From NCBI RefSeq assembly GCF_030372105.1, contig NZ_JAUDBQ010000015.1, positions 1 through 64,000 of the forward strand: a stretch of DNA of 64,000 bases. Reading direction: 5' to 3'. Source of the DNA: Cellulomonas cellasea. GTDB taxonomy: Bacteria; Actinomycetota; Actinomycetes; Actinomycetales; Cellulomonadaceae. A program made the translations under genes and the position numbers. The notes under the pieces are model-generated. The model searched no databases. It was not told where the DNA came from and saw only the letters and a program-made list of their open reading frames with translations. Position 1 is the stretch's first letter, and every line of letters starts with the position of its first letter. Shown here in pieces: positions 48,266 to 57,229 of the stretch.

Positions 48266-49228
48266 TCAGCGCTCGAGCGTGAGGCTGAACGCCCCGGTGC
48301 GGGACTCCCCGGGATCGAGCACGAACACGCCCGTTCCGGGAACGCCGTCCTCGAAGAGCCCGAACCCGTCGTTGGCGTTGGTCACGGGCTCCACGGCGAA
48401 GTAGGCGCGGCGGCGCGGGACGTACACCACGAGGCTCTCGTAGACGGGGTCCATGTCCAGGCGCACACCGAGCCCGTGGTCGGGGTAGGCGATGCGGGCT
48501 GCGGGCTCGCCGTCGCGCTGCGCGGTGAGCACGTCGTCGACGAAGTCGGAGCCCACCACCCGGGCGGCGCGGTAGTCCGCGCGCGGCGGGATCTCGCCCG
48601 CGGGCCCGGTGGCCATGCCGGCGACCAGCGGGAACGCGCGGTCGAAGGGCAGCTCGAGCACTGCGTCGGAGCCGCCTGCCTCTTCCTCGGGGCCGGGTGT
48701 CCCGTGCTGCTCGACGGGCCGCAGCCGCCGCTCGAAGTACGGGTGGTGGCCGAACCCGGCGGGGAACGGCTCCGTGTCGACGTTCTCGACGGTGGTGGTC
48801 ACGGTCAGCCGGTCGCCGTCCAGCGCGTAGGCGATGACGGCGCGGAACTGCCACGGGAAGTTCACGCCGACGAGGCTCCGGCTGTCGAAGGCCAGCTCGA
48901 CGCGGTCAGCGGTGCGCTCGGTGACGTCCCACGTGTGGTGGCGGGTGGCGCCGTGGATGGCGGTGCCGTCGGAGCCGTTGTGGGCCAGCGTCCAGGTGCG
49001 CCCGCGGAAGCGCAGCAGGCCGTCCCGCACGCGGTTGGACCACGGGACCATCGGGAAGCTGGAGCACAGCTCGGGGTTGCCGTGGGCGGTCGCGCGGGTG
49101 GGGCGCAGCAGGTCGAGCCACTGGCCGTCCACGAGCACGCGGCCGTGGGACAGGGACGCGCCGCTGTGGGGCAGGACGCCCAGGCGCCAGCCCGACGACT
49201 CGAGCTCGATGACCGGGGCGCCGCTCAT
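48266..49228 (-). CDS. Aldose 1-epimerase-family protein
   Basis: A 320-residue galactose mutarotase-like beta-sandwich protein. Catalytic-type motifs are visible: PMVPWSNRVRDG, the His pair in GFGHHPYF and a C-terminal YFAVEPVTNANDGF. It would speed interconversion of alpha and beta anomers of a sugar. The ATG overlaps the stop of the GH94 gene (ATGA, 49225-49228), so it is made with that phosphorylase and probably supplies it with, or removes, the right anomer. Confidence 0.9.
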   Translation of the reverse strand: MSGAPVIELESSGWRLGVLPHSGASLSHGRVLVDGQWLDLLRPTRATAHGNPELCSSFPMVPWSNRVRDGLLRFRGRTWTLAHNGSDGTAIHGATRHHTWDVTERTADRVELAFDSRSLVGVNFPWQFRAVIAYALDGDRLTVTTTVENVDTEPFPAGFGHHPYFERRLRPVEQHGTPGPEEEAGGSDAVLELPFDRAFPLVAGMATGPAGEIPPRADYRAARVVGSDFVDDVLTAQRDGEPAARIAYPDHGLGVRLDMDPVYESLVVYVPRRRAYFAVEPVTNANDGFGLFEDGVPGTGVFVLDPGESRTGAFSLTLER

Positions 49229-51624
49229 CCGAGCACCACCTCGACGAGCGAGCCGTCCTGGAGCAGGTCCGTGGGCGCGATGTCCCCGTCCACTGCCGTG
49301 CCGTCGACGCTGAGCATGAGCACTCCTCTGTTCACACCGTCTGGGTTGGTGACGTGGATCGTCACCGATCGCCCGCGGAAGTCCCGTCGCACGGTGAACT
49401 CGTCCCACCCAGCCGGGACGCACGGGTCCACCTTGAGGCCGGTGGGCACCGGCCGGACGCCGAGGATGCGCTGCGTCACGGCCACGTACGTCCAGCTCGC
49501 GGCGCCGGTGAGCCACGGATTGCGGGACTGCCCGAACCGCGGCGACGACGGGCCGTGCGTGAACTGGGAGTACACGTACGGCTCGGTCTGGTGCTGCTCG
49601 GCGGCGTCGTCGTAGCGGGCGGGCAGGTAGGCCCGGTAGTAGTCGTAGGCGCGCTCGCCGTGGCCCAGCATCGCCTCGGCGACCACCGCCCAGGAGTTCG
49701 CGTGGCAGAAGATGCCGCCGTTCTCCTTGTGCCCGGGCGGGAAGACGAGCAGCGACAGCCCGACGCCGTCCAGCGGGCGGGTATGCGGGGGAGCGCACAG
49801 GGCGACCCCGTGCTCGGAGGCCAGGTGCTCGTGGACGGCGTCCATGGCCTGCCGGGCGCGCCCGGGGCTCGCCGCCCCCGAGATCACCGCCCAGACGTTG
49901 GGCTCCAGGTAGATGCGGCCCTCGTCGGCGTCCGCGGAGCCGAGCGGCACCCCGACGGCCGAGATGCCGCGCACGTACCACTCGCCGTCCCAGGCGCCCT
50001 CGATGGCCTCCAGCAGCAACGAGAGCTGCTCGACGCACCACGCCGCCACGGAGCCCTGCCCGATGAGCGCCGCCAGCTCGCTGACCGCCCGCAGCCCGTT
50101 GGCCAGCAGGAACGTGGAGAACATCGACTCGCCCTCGACGCCGAACTGGAGGCAGTCGTTCCAGTCGGCGGCCAGGCCCTGCACCAGCCCGTGCGCGCCG
50201 CGGTGGTCCAACGAGAAGCGCAGCGCCTGCACCAGGTGGCCCAGCACGGTGTCCTCGCCGGCGTCGGCGTAGGGGAGGATCGTCGACAGGTAGTCCAGGT
50301 CGCCCGTCTCGTTGACCAGCGCGGTGACGGACATCGGCAGCCAGAGCGCGTCATCGCTGCGGTACTCCTCCAGCTCCGGGGCGCGCTCCTTGCCCGGGGT
50401 ATGGGTCAGCGGGTGCACCAGCGGCAGGGCGCCGCCCTCGGCGGTCTGGCCGGTGAGCAGCAGGTTCAGGCGCTCGCGGGCGGTGTCGGGGATGGAGTGC
50501 ACCACCGCGAGGATGTCCTGTGCGGTGTCCCGGAAGCCCAGGCCGTCACGGTCGCCCGCCTCGATCAGCGACACCCCGCGGGACCAGTTGAACGTCATGT
50601 GCGTCTGGTAGGCGTGCCACACGTTGACCATCGAGTCGAGCTGCGGGTCCGGTGTGCTGACCTGCAACGGCGCGAGCCGGGCGGCCCACTCGTCGCGCAA
50701 CGCGTCGACCTCGGCGGCGATCCGCGCGGGCGCCGCATGGTCCGCGACCAGGTCCCGGCGTGGGGACAGCACACTGTCGCCGTCGTCCCAGGGCGCGTCG
50801 GGGGAGCCGACGCCCAGGGTGAAGACGATGTGCCGGGTCTCGCCGGGGGCCAGCTCGAGGCGGGTGTGCAGGGACGCGCACGCGTTGTCGCCCCACGTCT
50901 CGCTGCCGGAGCACTCGCCCTTCTCGACGGCCAGCGGCGCCGCCGTGGTGCGGTAGGCGCCCAGGAACGCGTCGCGGTCGGTGTCGAACGAGGCGACCTC
51001 GGCGCCGCTGAGCGTGAACCAGCACTCGCTGGAGGTGGCGCGCGTGCGGTTGACCCGGTGGATGAACCCGTCGCGGTAACCGGCCCGGACCACGTACTGG
51101 CTGTACTGCAGGTTCTCCAGGTCCTGGCGGAAGCCCCAGTCGTTCGCGAGCTCCGCGTAGGAGAACGCCGAGATGGCCCGCGGCTCGTCGCCGGTGTTCG
51201 TGATGCGCAGCGACCAGTGCTCGAACGCCTGGCCCCGCGGCACGAACATCGTCATCTCGGTGTCGATGCCCGCGTAGGACGACTCGAGCACCGAGTAGCC
51301 GAGCCCGTGGCGGATCGTCGCGCGGTACGCGTTCGGCCCCTCGAGCGGCTTGCCGACGGGCTGCCACGACGCGGACCAGAAGTCGCCCGTCACGTCGTCG
51401 CGCAGGTAGACGTACCGGCCCGGCTCATCCTGCGGCACGCCGTTGAACCGCATCCGCAGCAGCCGCCCCGCACCGCCGGACCGGTAGAAGCTGTACCCGC
51501 CGGCGTTCTGCGTGACGATGCCGCCGTACAGCCTCGAGCCCAGGTAGTTGCTCCACGCCCGCGGGGTGTCGGGCCGGGTGATGACGTACTCGCGCGCGTC
51601 ATCGTCGAAGTGGCCGTAGCGCAT
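49225..51624 (-). CDS. GH94 phosphorylase, specificity unknown
   Basis: A 799-residue intracellular glycoside phosphorylase of family GH94. It shares the opening [20 protein letters not shown] and many blocks with the cellobiose phosphorylase downstream in the window, including the catalytic Asp motif LAADWNDCLQF, the C-terminal [20 protein letters not shown] and NPWLTGAASWTYVAVTQ. Several substrate-loop positions differ (for example NWSRGVSLIEAGDRDGLGFR in place of [20 protein letters not shown]), so it may act on another disaccharide such as cellobionate, laminaribiose or chitobiose. A CebR-like box lies 114-127 bases before its ATG. It is coupled to the epimerase gene. Confidence 0.92.
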   Translation of the reverse strand: MRYGHFDDDAREYVITRPDTPRAWSNYLGSRLYGGIVTQNAGGYSFYRSGGAGRLLRMRFNGVPQDEPGRYVYLRDDVTGDFWSASWQPVGKPLEGPNAYRATIRHGLGYSVLESSYAGIDTEMTMFVPRGQAFEHWSLRITNTGDEPRAISAFSYAELANDWGFRQDLENLQYSQYVVRAGYRDGFIHRVNRTRATSSECWFTLSGAEVASFDTDRDAFLGAYRTTAAPLAVEKGECSGSETWGDNACASLHTRLELAPGETRHIVFTLGVGSPDAPWDDGDSVLSPRRDLVADHAAPARIAAEVDALRDEWAARLAPLQVSTPDPQLDSMVNVWHAYQTHMTFNWSRGVSLIEAGDRDGLGFRDTAQDILAVVHSIPDTARERLNLLLTGQTAEGGALPLVHPLTHTPGKERAPELEEYRSDDALWLPMSVTALVNETGDLDYLSTILPYADAGEDTVLGHLVQALRFSLDHRGAHGLVQGLAADWNDCLQFGVEGESMFSTFLLANGLRAVSELAALIGQGSVAAWCVEQLSLLLEAIEGAWDGEWYVRGISAVGVPLGSADADEGRIYLEPNVWAVISGAASPGRARQAMDAVHEHLASEHGVALCAPPHTRPLDGVGLSLLVFPPGHKENGGIFCHANSWAVVAEAMLGHGERAYDYYRAYLPARYDDAAEQHQTEPYVYSQFTHGPSSPRFGQSRNPWLTGAASWTYVAVTQRILGVRPVPTGLKVDPCVPAGWDEFTVRRDFRGRSVTIHVTNPDGVNRGVLMLSVDGTAVDGDIAPTDLLQDGSLVEVVLG

Positions 51625-51737
51625 CGTCGCCCTGCCTCGTCGTCGGGGGTCGCGGCGGCCCGGGGGGACCGGGCCCTGTGCGACGTCGTCGTCCCGGGGC
51701 CGCGATCATGACGCGCCAGGGGCAACGATAACGCGCA

Positions 51738-51751
51738 TGGACGCGCTCCCA
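51738..51751. promoter_or_regulatory. CebR/CelR-like operator, GH94 gene 2
   Basis: TGGACGCGCTCCCA matches 12 of 14 bases of TGGGAGCGCTCCCA, the site of the LacI-type cellobiose repressors CebR/CelR. It lies 114-127 bases before the GH94 gene starting at 51624. Confidence 0.65.
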
Positions 51752-51834
51752 CTACTGATTGGCGCTGGCTATCGGTCCTTCAGGGCGGCCAGTGTCGGCG
51801 GGCGCCACAGGCCCAGCCGCGCCACTGACGCCGC

Positions 51835-51875
51835 GGGCCGGGCGCCTGAGCATCTGCTGCTCGGGCGCCCGGCCC
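51835..51875. terminator. Terminator after cellobiose phosphorylase
   Basis: An 18-pair stem (51835-51852 and 51858-51875, one G-U pair) with loop TCTGC, 22 bases past the stop of the cellobiose phosphorylase gene on the reverse strand. It separates that gene from the second GH94 gene, which therefore has its own promoter. Confidence 0.8.
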
Positions 51876-51897
51876 ACGGGGGTCGGGACGTGACGGG

Positions 51898-54399
51898 TCA
51901 GAGCGTCGCGCGCACCTTGACCGTGGCGCCGGCCGGGGCGTACGGCACGACGTTGCCGTCGACAGCGACACCGTCCACCTCGAGGGCCGCGCGGGCGCCC
52001 GGGGCCCCGGAGTTCGTCACAGTGATCTCGTACACGGCGCCCCGCGCGCGGCGGGTCACGGTGTACTCGGGCACGTCCGGGCCGATCTGCGGGTCGACGA
52101 TCAGGCCGTCATAACCCGGTCGCACGCCCAGCAGGTACTGCGAGACGGCCACGAAGTTCCACGCGGCGGTGCCGGTCAGCCACGAGTTCTTGGCCTCGCC
52201 GTGTCGCACGGCCTGCTTGCCCGCGATCATCTGCGCGTACACGTACGGCTCGAGCTTGTGCACGTCGGAGATGTCCTCGCGGTACGCCGGCGTGATCCGC
52301 TTGTAGTAGTCGAACGCCTGCGCGCCACGGCCCACCACCGTCTCGCCGATGATGACCCACGGGTTGTTGTGGCAGAAGATGCCGCCGTTCTCCTTGTAGC
52401 CCGGGGGGTACGTGGAGACCTCGCCGAGCTCGATCTGGTAGCTCGTGTACGCGGGGTACTGGAGCACCATGCCGTGGTCGGTGGCGAGCATGTCGTTGAC
52501 CGCGTCGAGCGCCTTGATCGCGGGGCTGGCCTTGGCCTCGGGCGTGGTCGGGTCCGTGCCCTCGACGCCGATGCCGGCCATGACCGCGAAGCCCTGCGGC
52601 TCGATCCAGATCTTGCCCTCGGGCTTCTCGTCGGTGCCGATCTTGTTCCCGTAGAAGTCGTACGCCCGCAGGAACCAGTCGCCGTCCCAGCCGTGGGACA
52701 GCACCGCGGCGCGCATCTCCTCGACGGCGGCACGCGCCTCGGCGGCGACGTCGGCCAGGCCACGGCGCTCGGCCAGCTCGGCGTACTCGGTGCCGTAGAG
52801 GACGAACTGCGCGGCGATGAACACGGACTCCGCGACGCCGCCCGCCTGGTTCTCCGTCGTCTGGAACGACTCGCCCGGCTCGTTGGAGAAGCAGTTCAGG
52901 TTCAGGCAGTCGTTCCAGTCGGCGCGCCCGATCAGCGGCAGGCCGTGCGGGCCCTTGTTGTCGATCGTGAAGCGGAACGAGCGGGTCAGGTGCTCGAACA
53001 GCGACTCGGCGAGGGACTCGTCGTTGTCGAACGGCACCTGCTCGTCGAGGATCGAGAAGTCGCCCGACTCCTTGATGTACGCGGCGACGCCGGCGATGAG
53101 CCACAGCGGGTCGTCGTTGAAGCCGGATCCGATGTCGTTGTTCCCGCGCTTCGTCAGCGGCTGGTACTGGTGGTACGCCGAGCCGTCGGGGAACTGCGTC
53201 GCGGCGATGTCGAGGATGCGCTCGCGGGCCCGCTCGGGGATGAGGTGCACGAAGCCCAGCAGGTCCTGGTTGGAGTCGCGGAAGCCCATCCCGCGCCCGA
53301 TGCCCGTCTCGAAGTACGACGCCGAGCGGGACATGTTGAACGTGACCATGCACTGGTACTGGTTCCACACGTTGACCATGCGGTCGAGCTTCTCGTCGGT
53401 GCTGGACACCGAGTAGCCCGAGAGCAGGCCCGTCCAGTGCGCGCGCAGCGCCTCGAAGGCGGCGTCGGTCTGCTCGGTCGTCGCGAAGCGGGCCAGGAGC
53501 TCGTGGGCGCGGGTCTTGTTGACCACCTGCAGCGCGGCGACGCCGGCGGCCTCGTCGGCCGGGGCCCACTTCTCGTCCTGCGGGTTCTCGATGTAGCCGA
53601 GCACGAACGTGTGGCTCGCGGACTCGCCCGGCTCGAGGGTGATGTCGAGGGAGTGCGAGCCGATCGGGTACCAGCCGGAGGCGACCGAGTTCGCCGACTT
53701 CCCGGCCAGCGGGACGGCCGCGTCGCCCAGGCCGTTGTACGCGCCGACGAACGTGTCGCGGTCCGTGTCGAAGCCGGTGGCCTGCGCGTTCACGCCGTAC
53801 ACGGCGTAGTGGTCGCGACGCTCGCGGTACTCGGTCTTGTGGTAGATCGCCGAGCCGGAGGGCCCGTCCAGCTCGACCTCGACCTCGCCGATCGACAGGT
53901 TGCGCTGGTAGTTCGTCTGGTCGTCCTGGGCGTTCCACAGGCAGAACTCGACGAACGAGAACAGCGTGAAGCTCTTCGCCGCGGCGGAGGTGTTGGTCAC
54001 CGTGACCTTCTGCACCTCGGCGTTCTCCCCGAGCGGCACGAAGAACAGCGACTCGACCCGCAGGCCCCCGCGCTCGCCGGTGATCGTCGAGTAGCCCAGG
54101 CCGTGGCGCGCCTCGAAGTGGTCGAGCTCGGCCTTGACGGGCATCCACGACGGGGTCCACACGTCGCCGCCGTCGTTGATGTAGAAGTACCGGCCGCCCT
54201 CGTCGGTGGGGATGTTGTTGTAGCGGTACCGCGTCAGGCGGCGCATCTTGGCGTCGCGGTAGAACGAGTACCCGCCGGCCTGGTGGGACAGGAGCGAGAA
54301 GAACTGCTCGGAGCCCAGGTAGTTGATCCAGGGATAAGGCGTGTGTGGCGTCGTGATGACGTACTCGCGGGCTGCGTCGTCGAAGTGGCCGTACCGCAT
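51898..54399 (-). CDS. cbp: Cellobiose phosphorylase (GH94)
   Basis: An 833-residue intracellular enzyme that splits cellobiose with phosphate into alpha-glucose-1-phosphate and glucose, saving ATP. It follows the Cellulomonas gilvus enzyme closely from end to end ([80 protein letters not shown]), as I recall that sequence. The catalytic Asp lies in [17 protein letters not shown] lies about eight bases before the ATG. A CebR-like operator lies 92-105 bases upstream, and a strong hairpin ends the gene. With the LPMO it marks a cellulose-degrading lifestyle. Confidence 0.97.
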   Translation of the reverse strand: MRYGHFDDAAREYVITTPHTPYPWINYLGSEQFFSLLSHQAGGYSFYRDAKMRRLTRYRYNNIPTDEGGRYFYINDGGDVWTPSWMPVKAELDHFEARHGLGYSTITGERGGLRVESLFFVPLGENAEVQKVTVTNTSAAAKSFTLFSFVEFCLWNAQDDQTNYQRNLSIGEVEVELDGPSGSAIYHKTEYRERRDHYAVYGVNAQATGFDTDRDTFVGAYNGLGDAAVPLAGKSANSVASGWYPIGSHSLDITLEPGESASHTFVLGYIENPQDEKWAPADEAAGVAALQVVNKTRAHELLARFATTEQTDAAFEALRAHWTGLLSGYSVSSTDEKLDRMVNVWNQYQCMVTFNMSRSASYFETGIGRGMGFRDSNQDLLGFVHLIPERARERILDIAATQFPDGSAYHQYQPLTKRGNNDIGSGFNDDPLWLIAGVAAYIKESGDFSILDEQVPFDNDESLAESLFEHLTRSFRFTIDNKGPHGLPLIGRADWNDCLNLNCFSNEPGESFQTTENQAGGVAESVFIAAQFVLYGTEYAELAERRGLADVAAEARAAVEEMRAAVLSHGWDGDWFLRAYDFYGNKIGTDEKPEGKIWIEPQGFAVMAGIGVEGTDPTTPEAKASPAIKALDAVNDMLATDHGMVLQYPAYTSYQIELGEVSTYPPGYKENGGIFCHNNPWVIIGETVVGRGAQAFDYYKRITPAYREDISDVHKLEPYVYAQMIAGKQAVRHGEAKNSWLTGTAAWNFVAVSQYLLGVRPGYDGLIVDPQIGPDVPEYTVTRRARGAVYEITVTNSGAPGARAALEVDGVAVDGNVVPYAPAGATVKVRATL

Positions 54400-54490
54400 G
54401 CGTTATGCCTCTCGCGTACTCGGAGTGACCGCGCGTCCGGTGTTCTCCCGCGGCTGTGCGGGGTGTGGCCAACGCGGCGCTGGGTGGGCG

Positions 54491-54504
54491 CGAGAGCGCT
54501 CCCA
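54491..54504. promoter_or_regulatory. CebR/CelR-like operator, cbp
   Basis: CGAGAGCGCTCCCA matches 12 of 14 bases of TGGGAGCGCTCCCA and lies 92-105 bases before the cbp start, nearly the same distance as the box before the second GH94 gene. Confidence 0.68.
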
Positions 54505-54583
54505 CGCGATCTCACGGGCACGAGCATAGACCCTCGCCTCGCGTGTGGGAACGATGGGCGCGGGTGACCGTTACGGTGGGCAC

Positions 54584-55159
54584 GTGCTTCTCTCCGACCG
54601 TGACATCACCGCCGAGCTCGAGTCGGGCCGGGTCGCCCTCGACCCCTATGACGCGACGATGCTCCAGCCGTCCAGCATCGACGTCAGGCTCGACCGATAC
54701 TTCCGACTCTTCGACAACCACAAGTACCCCGTGATCGACCCCGCGGCCGAGCAGCCCGACCTCACGCGGCTCGTCGAGGTCGAGGGTGACGAGCCGTTCG
54801 TGCTGCACCCCGGGGAGTTCGTCCTCGGCTCCACCTACGAGTCGGTGACATTGCCCGACGACATCGCCGCCCGGCTCGAGGGCAAGTCCTCACTGGGCCG
54901 CCTGGGGCTGCTGACGCACTCCACAGCCGGCTTCGTCGACCCCGGCTTCTCCGGGCACGTCACGCTCGAGCTGTCGAACGTCGCGACCCTGCCGATCCTG
55001 CTGTGGCCCGGCATGAAGATCGGCCAGATGTGCTTCTTCCGGCTGTCGTCCGCCTCCGAGCACCCGTACGGGTCGAGCACGTACGGCTCGCGCTACCAGG
55101 GTCAGCGCGGCCCCACGGCGTCGCGCTCCTGGCAGAACTTCCACCGCACGGAGGTCTAG
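54584..55159 (+). CDS. dcd: dCTP deaminase
   Basis: A 191-residue enzyme, the usual length, that deaminates dCTP to dUTP. Family motifs are [42 protein letters not shown] and [13 protein letters not shown]. Some actinobacterial forms also split dUTP to dUMP, which cannot be told here. The GTG at 54584 gives the normal start LLSDRDI; GGTGGG lies just before it. It is divergent from cbp and four bases upstream of the gene at 55164. Confidence 0.95.
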   Translation: MLLSDRDITAELESGRVALDPYDATMLQPSSIDVRLDRYFRLFDNHKYPVIDPAAEQPDLTRLVEVEGDEPFVLHPGEFVLGSTYESVTLPDDIAARLEGKSSLGRLGLLTHSTAGFVDPGFSGHVTLELSNVATLPILLWPGMKIGQMCFFRLSSASEHPYGSSTYGSRYQGQRGPTASRSWQNFHRTEV

Positions 55160-55163
55160 CACC

Positions 55164-56291
55164 GTGGTCTGGCCCCCCGTGCTGCCCCGGCTGCCCCTCG
55201 ACGACCCGGGCCTTCGCACCCGCCACCTGCTGGCGCTCCCGGCGGGCATCGGCGCCGACGAGGTCGAGGTCCTCGCGGTCAGCCGCTTCCCCGCAGCCCG
55301 CTGGGAACAGCTCCCCGGCATGCAGGACCGCGCCGCCGCCGCCCGCGGCCGATCGGCCGCCCCGGTGGAGCCCGGCGTGCTGCGCGTGTCCCGGCTCTCC
55401 ACCCTCACCGGCCCCTTCGCCGTGGACCAGGCGGAGGCCGTGAGCCTGGGCCTGCCCGCCCAGACCACCGTCGTGTACGACGCCGCCTGCCCGCGCGAGC
55501 GTGGCGCGAAGCCCTACCCGGGTGGTGACCGCGACGGCCTCAAGCGCGCGTTCCCCGAGGCGATGCCGGTCCGCGAGGAGGAGCGCGTCCTGCTCTGGCT
55601 GGTCGCCGCCGCCCGACGGCTCGGCGGCGCCGTGCGCACCGGCGAGCACGGCACGGTGCTCCACCCGGACGTCGACGGGACCATCGACCTCACGCTCTAC
55701 AGCAGCCGTTGGCTCGAGCCCGACGAGGCGCTGGCCGTGATCCAGCGGGCCGTGCCGCGTGCCCGGCTCGCGATGGACGGCAAGCACTGGGCCGGCCCCG
55801 CCACCGACGCGGGCCGCAGGGCGCTCGCCGGGAACATCGGCACCGGCCTGCCCGAGCCTGGCGGCGCGGGTCTCAGCGCGGCCCTCGCGCAGCACGGCGT
55901 GGAGGACGAGCGCGAGCGCTCCCGGCTCATCGCCGAGGCCCTCGCCTACGACGCCGCGATGCTCGCCGACCCGCCGCCGCGCGAGGGTTTCGGGGTGATC
56001 GTCGACCTGGGCGTCGACGGGCTCGTCGCCGTCGAGGTGGGCGCCGAGGAGATCCTCCCGCCGCTGCTCCGCGACCTGCCGTGGACCGTCGCGGGCGCCG
56101 TCGCCTACCGGGTGCGGTGGGAGCCGGCCGACGTCGACGAGCTCGAGCTCGAACGCCCCTCCTTCGCGCACAAGGTCGCTCGTGGGCGCGCCATCCCGCC
56201 CATGCAGGCGATCATGCGCGAGCTGCACGCGGCCATCGGCGGGGAGATCGCGGACGCCGCGGACTTCCTCGTCGCCCCGGAGGACCTCTAG
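55164..56291 (+). CDS. Unknown protein, paralogue of 33365 gene
   Basis: A 375-residue protein without signal peptide or clear transmembrane helix. Its central VLLWLVAAARRLGGAVRTGE with TIDLTLYSSRWLEPDEALAV and C-terminal AYRVRWEPADVDELELERPS with FLVAPEDL match the protein at 33365-34297, so the two form a distant paralogue pair in this window. It is about 65 residues longer, mainly in the middle. GGAGG lies nine bases before the GTG start. It follows dcd by four bases and is probably co-transcribed; a tie to nucleotide metabolism is only positional. Family not recognised. Confidence 0.78.
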   Translation: MVWPPVLPRLPLDDPGLRTRHLLALPAGIGADEVEVLAVSRFPAARWEQLPGMQDRAAAARGRSAAPVEPGVLRVSRLSTLTGPFAVDQAEAVSLGLPAQTTVVYDAACPRERGAKPYPGGDRDGLKRAFPEAMPVREEERVLLWLVAAARRLGGAVRTGEHGTVLHPDVDGTIDLTLYSSRWLEPDEALAVIQRAVPRARLAMDGKHWAGPATDAGRRALAGNIGTGLPEPGGAGLSAALAQHGVEDERERSRLIAEALAYDAAMLADPPPREGFGVIVDLGVDGLVAVEVGAEEILPPLLRDLPWTVAGAVAYRVRWEPADVDELELERPSFAHKVARGRAIPPMQAIMRELHAAIGGEIADAADFLVAPEDL

Positions 56292-56310
56292 CCGCTCGGC
56301 GGGTAGGCCC

Positions 56311-57114
56311 CTAGGGCGCCGGCTCCGCGGCAGGCTCCTCCGCTGGCTCCTCCGCTGGCTCCTCCGGCGCGGGCGTGCACGTCGGCGGAGGGCCGGCGGC
56401 GGCGTCCTCACGCGCCCCGACCTCCGCCTCGCGGGCGCTCACAGCGGCCTCCCGGGCGGCGACGTCGGCGGCGGCCCGCTCCACCTCGGCGGCCCTGGCC
56501 TCCACCTCGGCCGCCCGGGCATCCGACGCGCCCGACGACGAGCCCGACGACGCCGAGGTGTCGGCGGCGTCCTCCCCGCGCGGCGCCGTCGAGCCCTCCT
56601 TCGCGCGGACCGCTTGCTCGCGGGCCTTCACCTTCGCCTCCCCAGCCGTCAGCGCCGCATCGCGTTCCTCGGCCTTCTGCTGGCCCGCCGCCAGCGCCTC
56701 CTCGCCCGCGCTCACCGCCGCCTCACGGGCCGCGAGCGCCTCCTCGCGACCAGCAGACGCCTGCTGCTGGCCCTCCAACTCGACGACCTTCGCCTGCAGC
56801 GTCTGCGCTGCGTCCTCGGTGGCCCGCAGATCCGCCTGGAACCCCTCGGACGCGCCCACCGCCTCGTCGCGCTCCAGCGCGAGCTGCTGGACCTGTTCCG
56901 CCAGGGCCCGGTACACCGGCGTCCTCGTCACCCGCAGCGTCGCCGCCGACAACCCGGCGAGCAGTCCCACGGCCAGGCCCGCCACCAGGCACGCGATGAG
57001 GATCGGCCGGTCGTACAGCGCGCGCTTGCGGGCGGCGCCCCCGTGCGGCCCTGGCGGGGGAGCCGTCTCCCCGCCGCCCATGCCCTCGTGCTGCGTCCGC
57101 GCGTCGTCCACCAT
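56311..57114 (-). CDS. Single-pass membrane coiled-coil protein
   Basis: A 267-residue protein: a charged N-terminus, one transmembrane helix (PILIACLVAGLAVGLLAGLS, about residues 38-57), then a long Ala/Glu-rich coiled coil with repeated EEALAAREAAVSAGEEALAA-type heptads, a Ser-rich break, a second coil and a Pro/Glu tail (EEPAEEP repeats). The coil probably lies outside the cell if the N-terminus is inside. No family is recognised; such proteins can act as spacers or organisers in the envelope. It stands alone, convergent with the 55164 gene. Confidence 0.75.
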   Translation of the reverse strand: MVDDARTQHEGMGGGETAPPPGPHGGAARKRALYDRPILIACLVAGLAVGLLAGLSAATLRVTRTPVYRALAEQVQQLALERDEAVGASEGFQADLRATEDAAQTLQAKVVELEGQQQASAGREEALAAREAAVSAGEEALAAGQQKAEERDAALTAGEAKVKAREQAVRAKEGSTAPRGEDAADTSASSGSSSGASDARAAEVEARAAEVERAAADVAAREAAVSAREAEVGAREDAAAGPPPTCTPAPEEPAEEPAEEPAAEPAP

Positions 57115-57229
57115 GGCTGCCCCCAGCCGATCGAGTCCGTCTTCCACGGTACGTCGAGGGCAGTGGCGCGCGCGGTGTGGGCCAGCCAAGGGCGGGGCAG
57201 CCGAGGGGCGGGGGCAGTCGAGCGGCGGG

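Noticed and set aside
49354-51711. A long forward-strand open frame opposite the second GH94 gene.
   Set aside because: It is antisense to a well-conserved enzyme and has shadow composition; the same holds for 52201-54567 opposite cbp.
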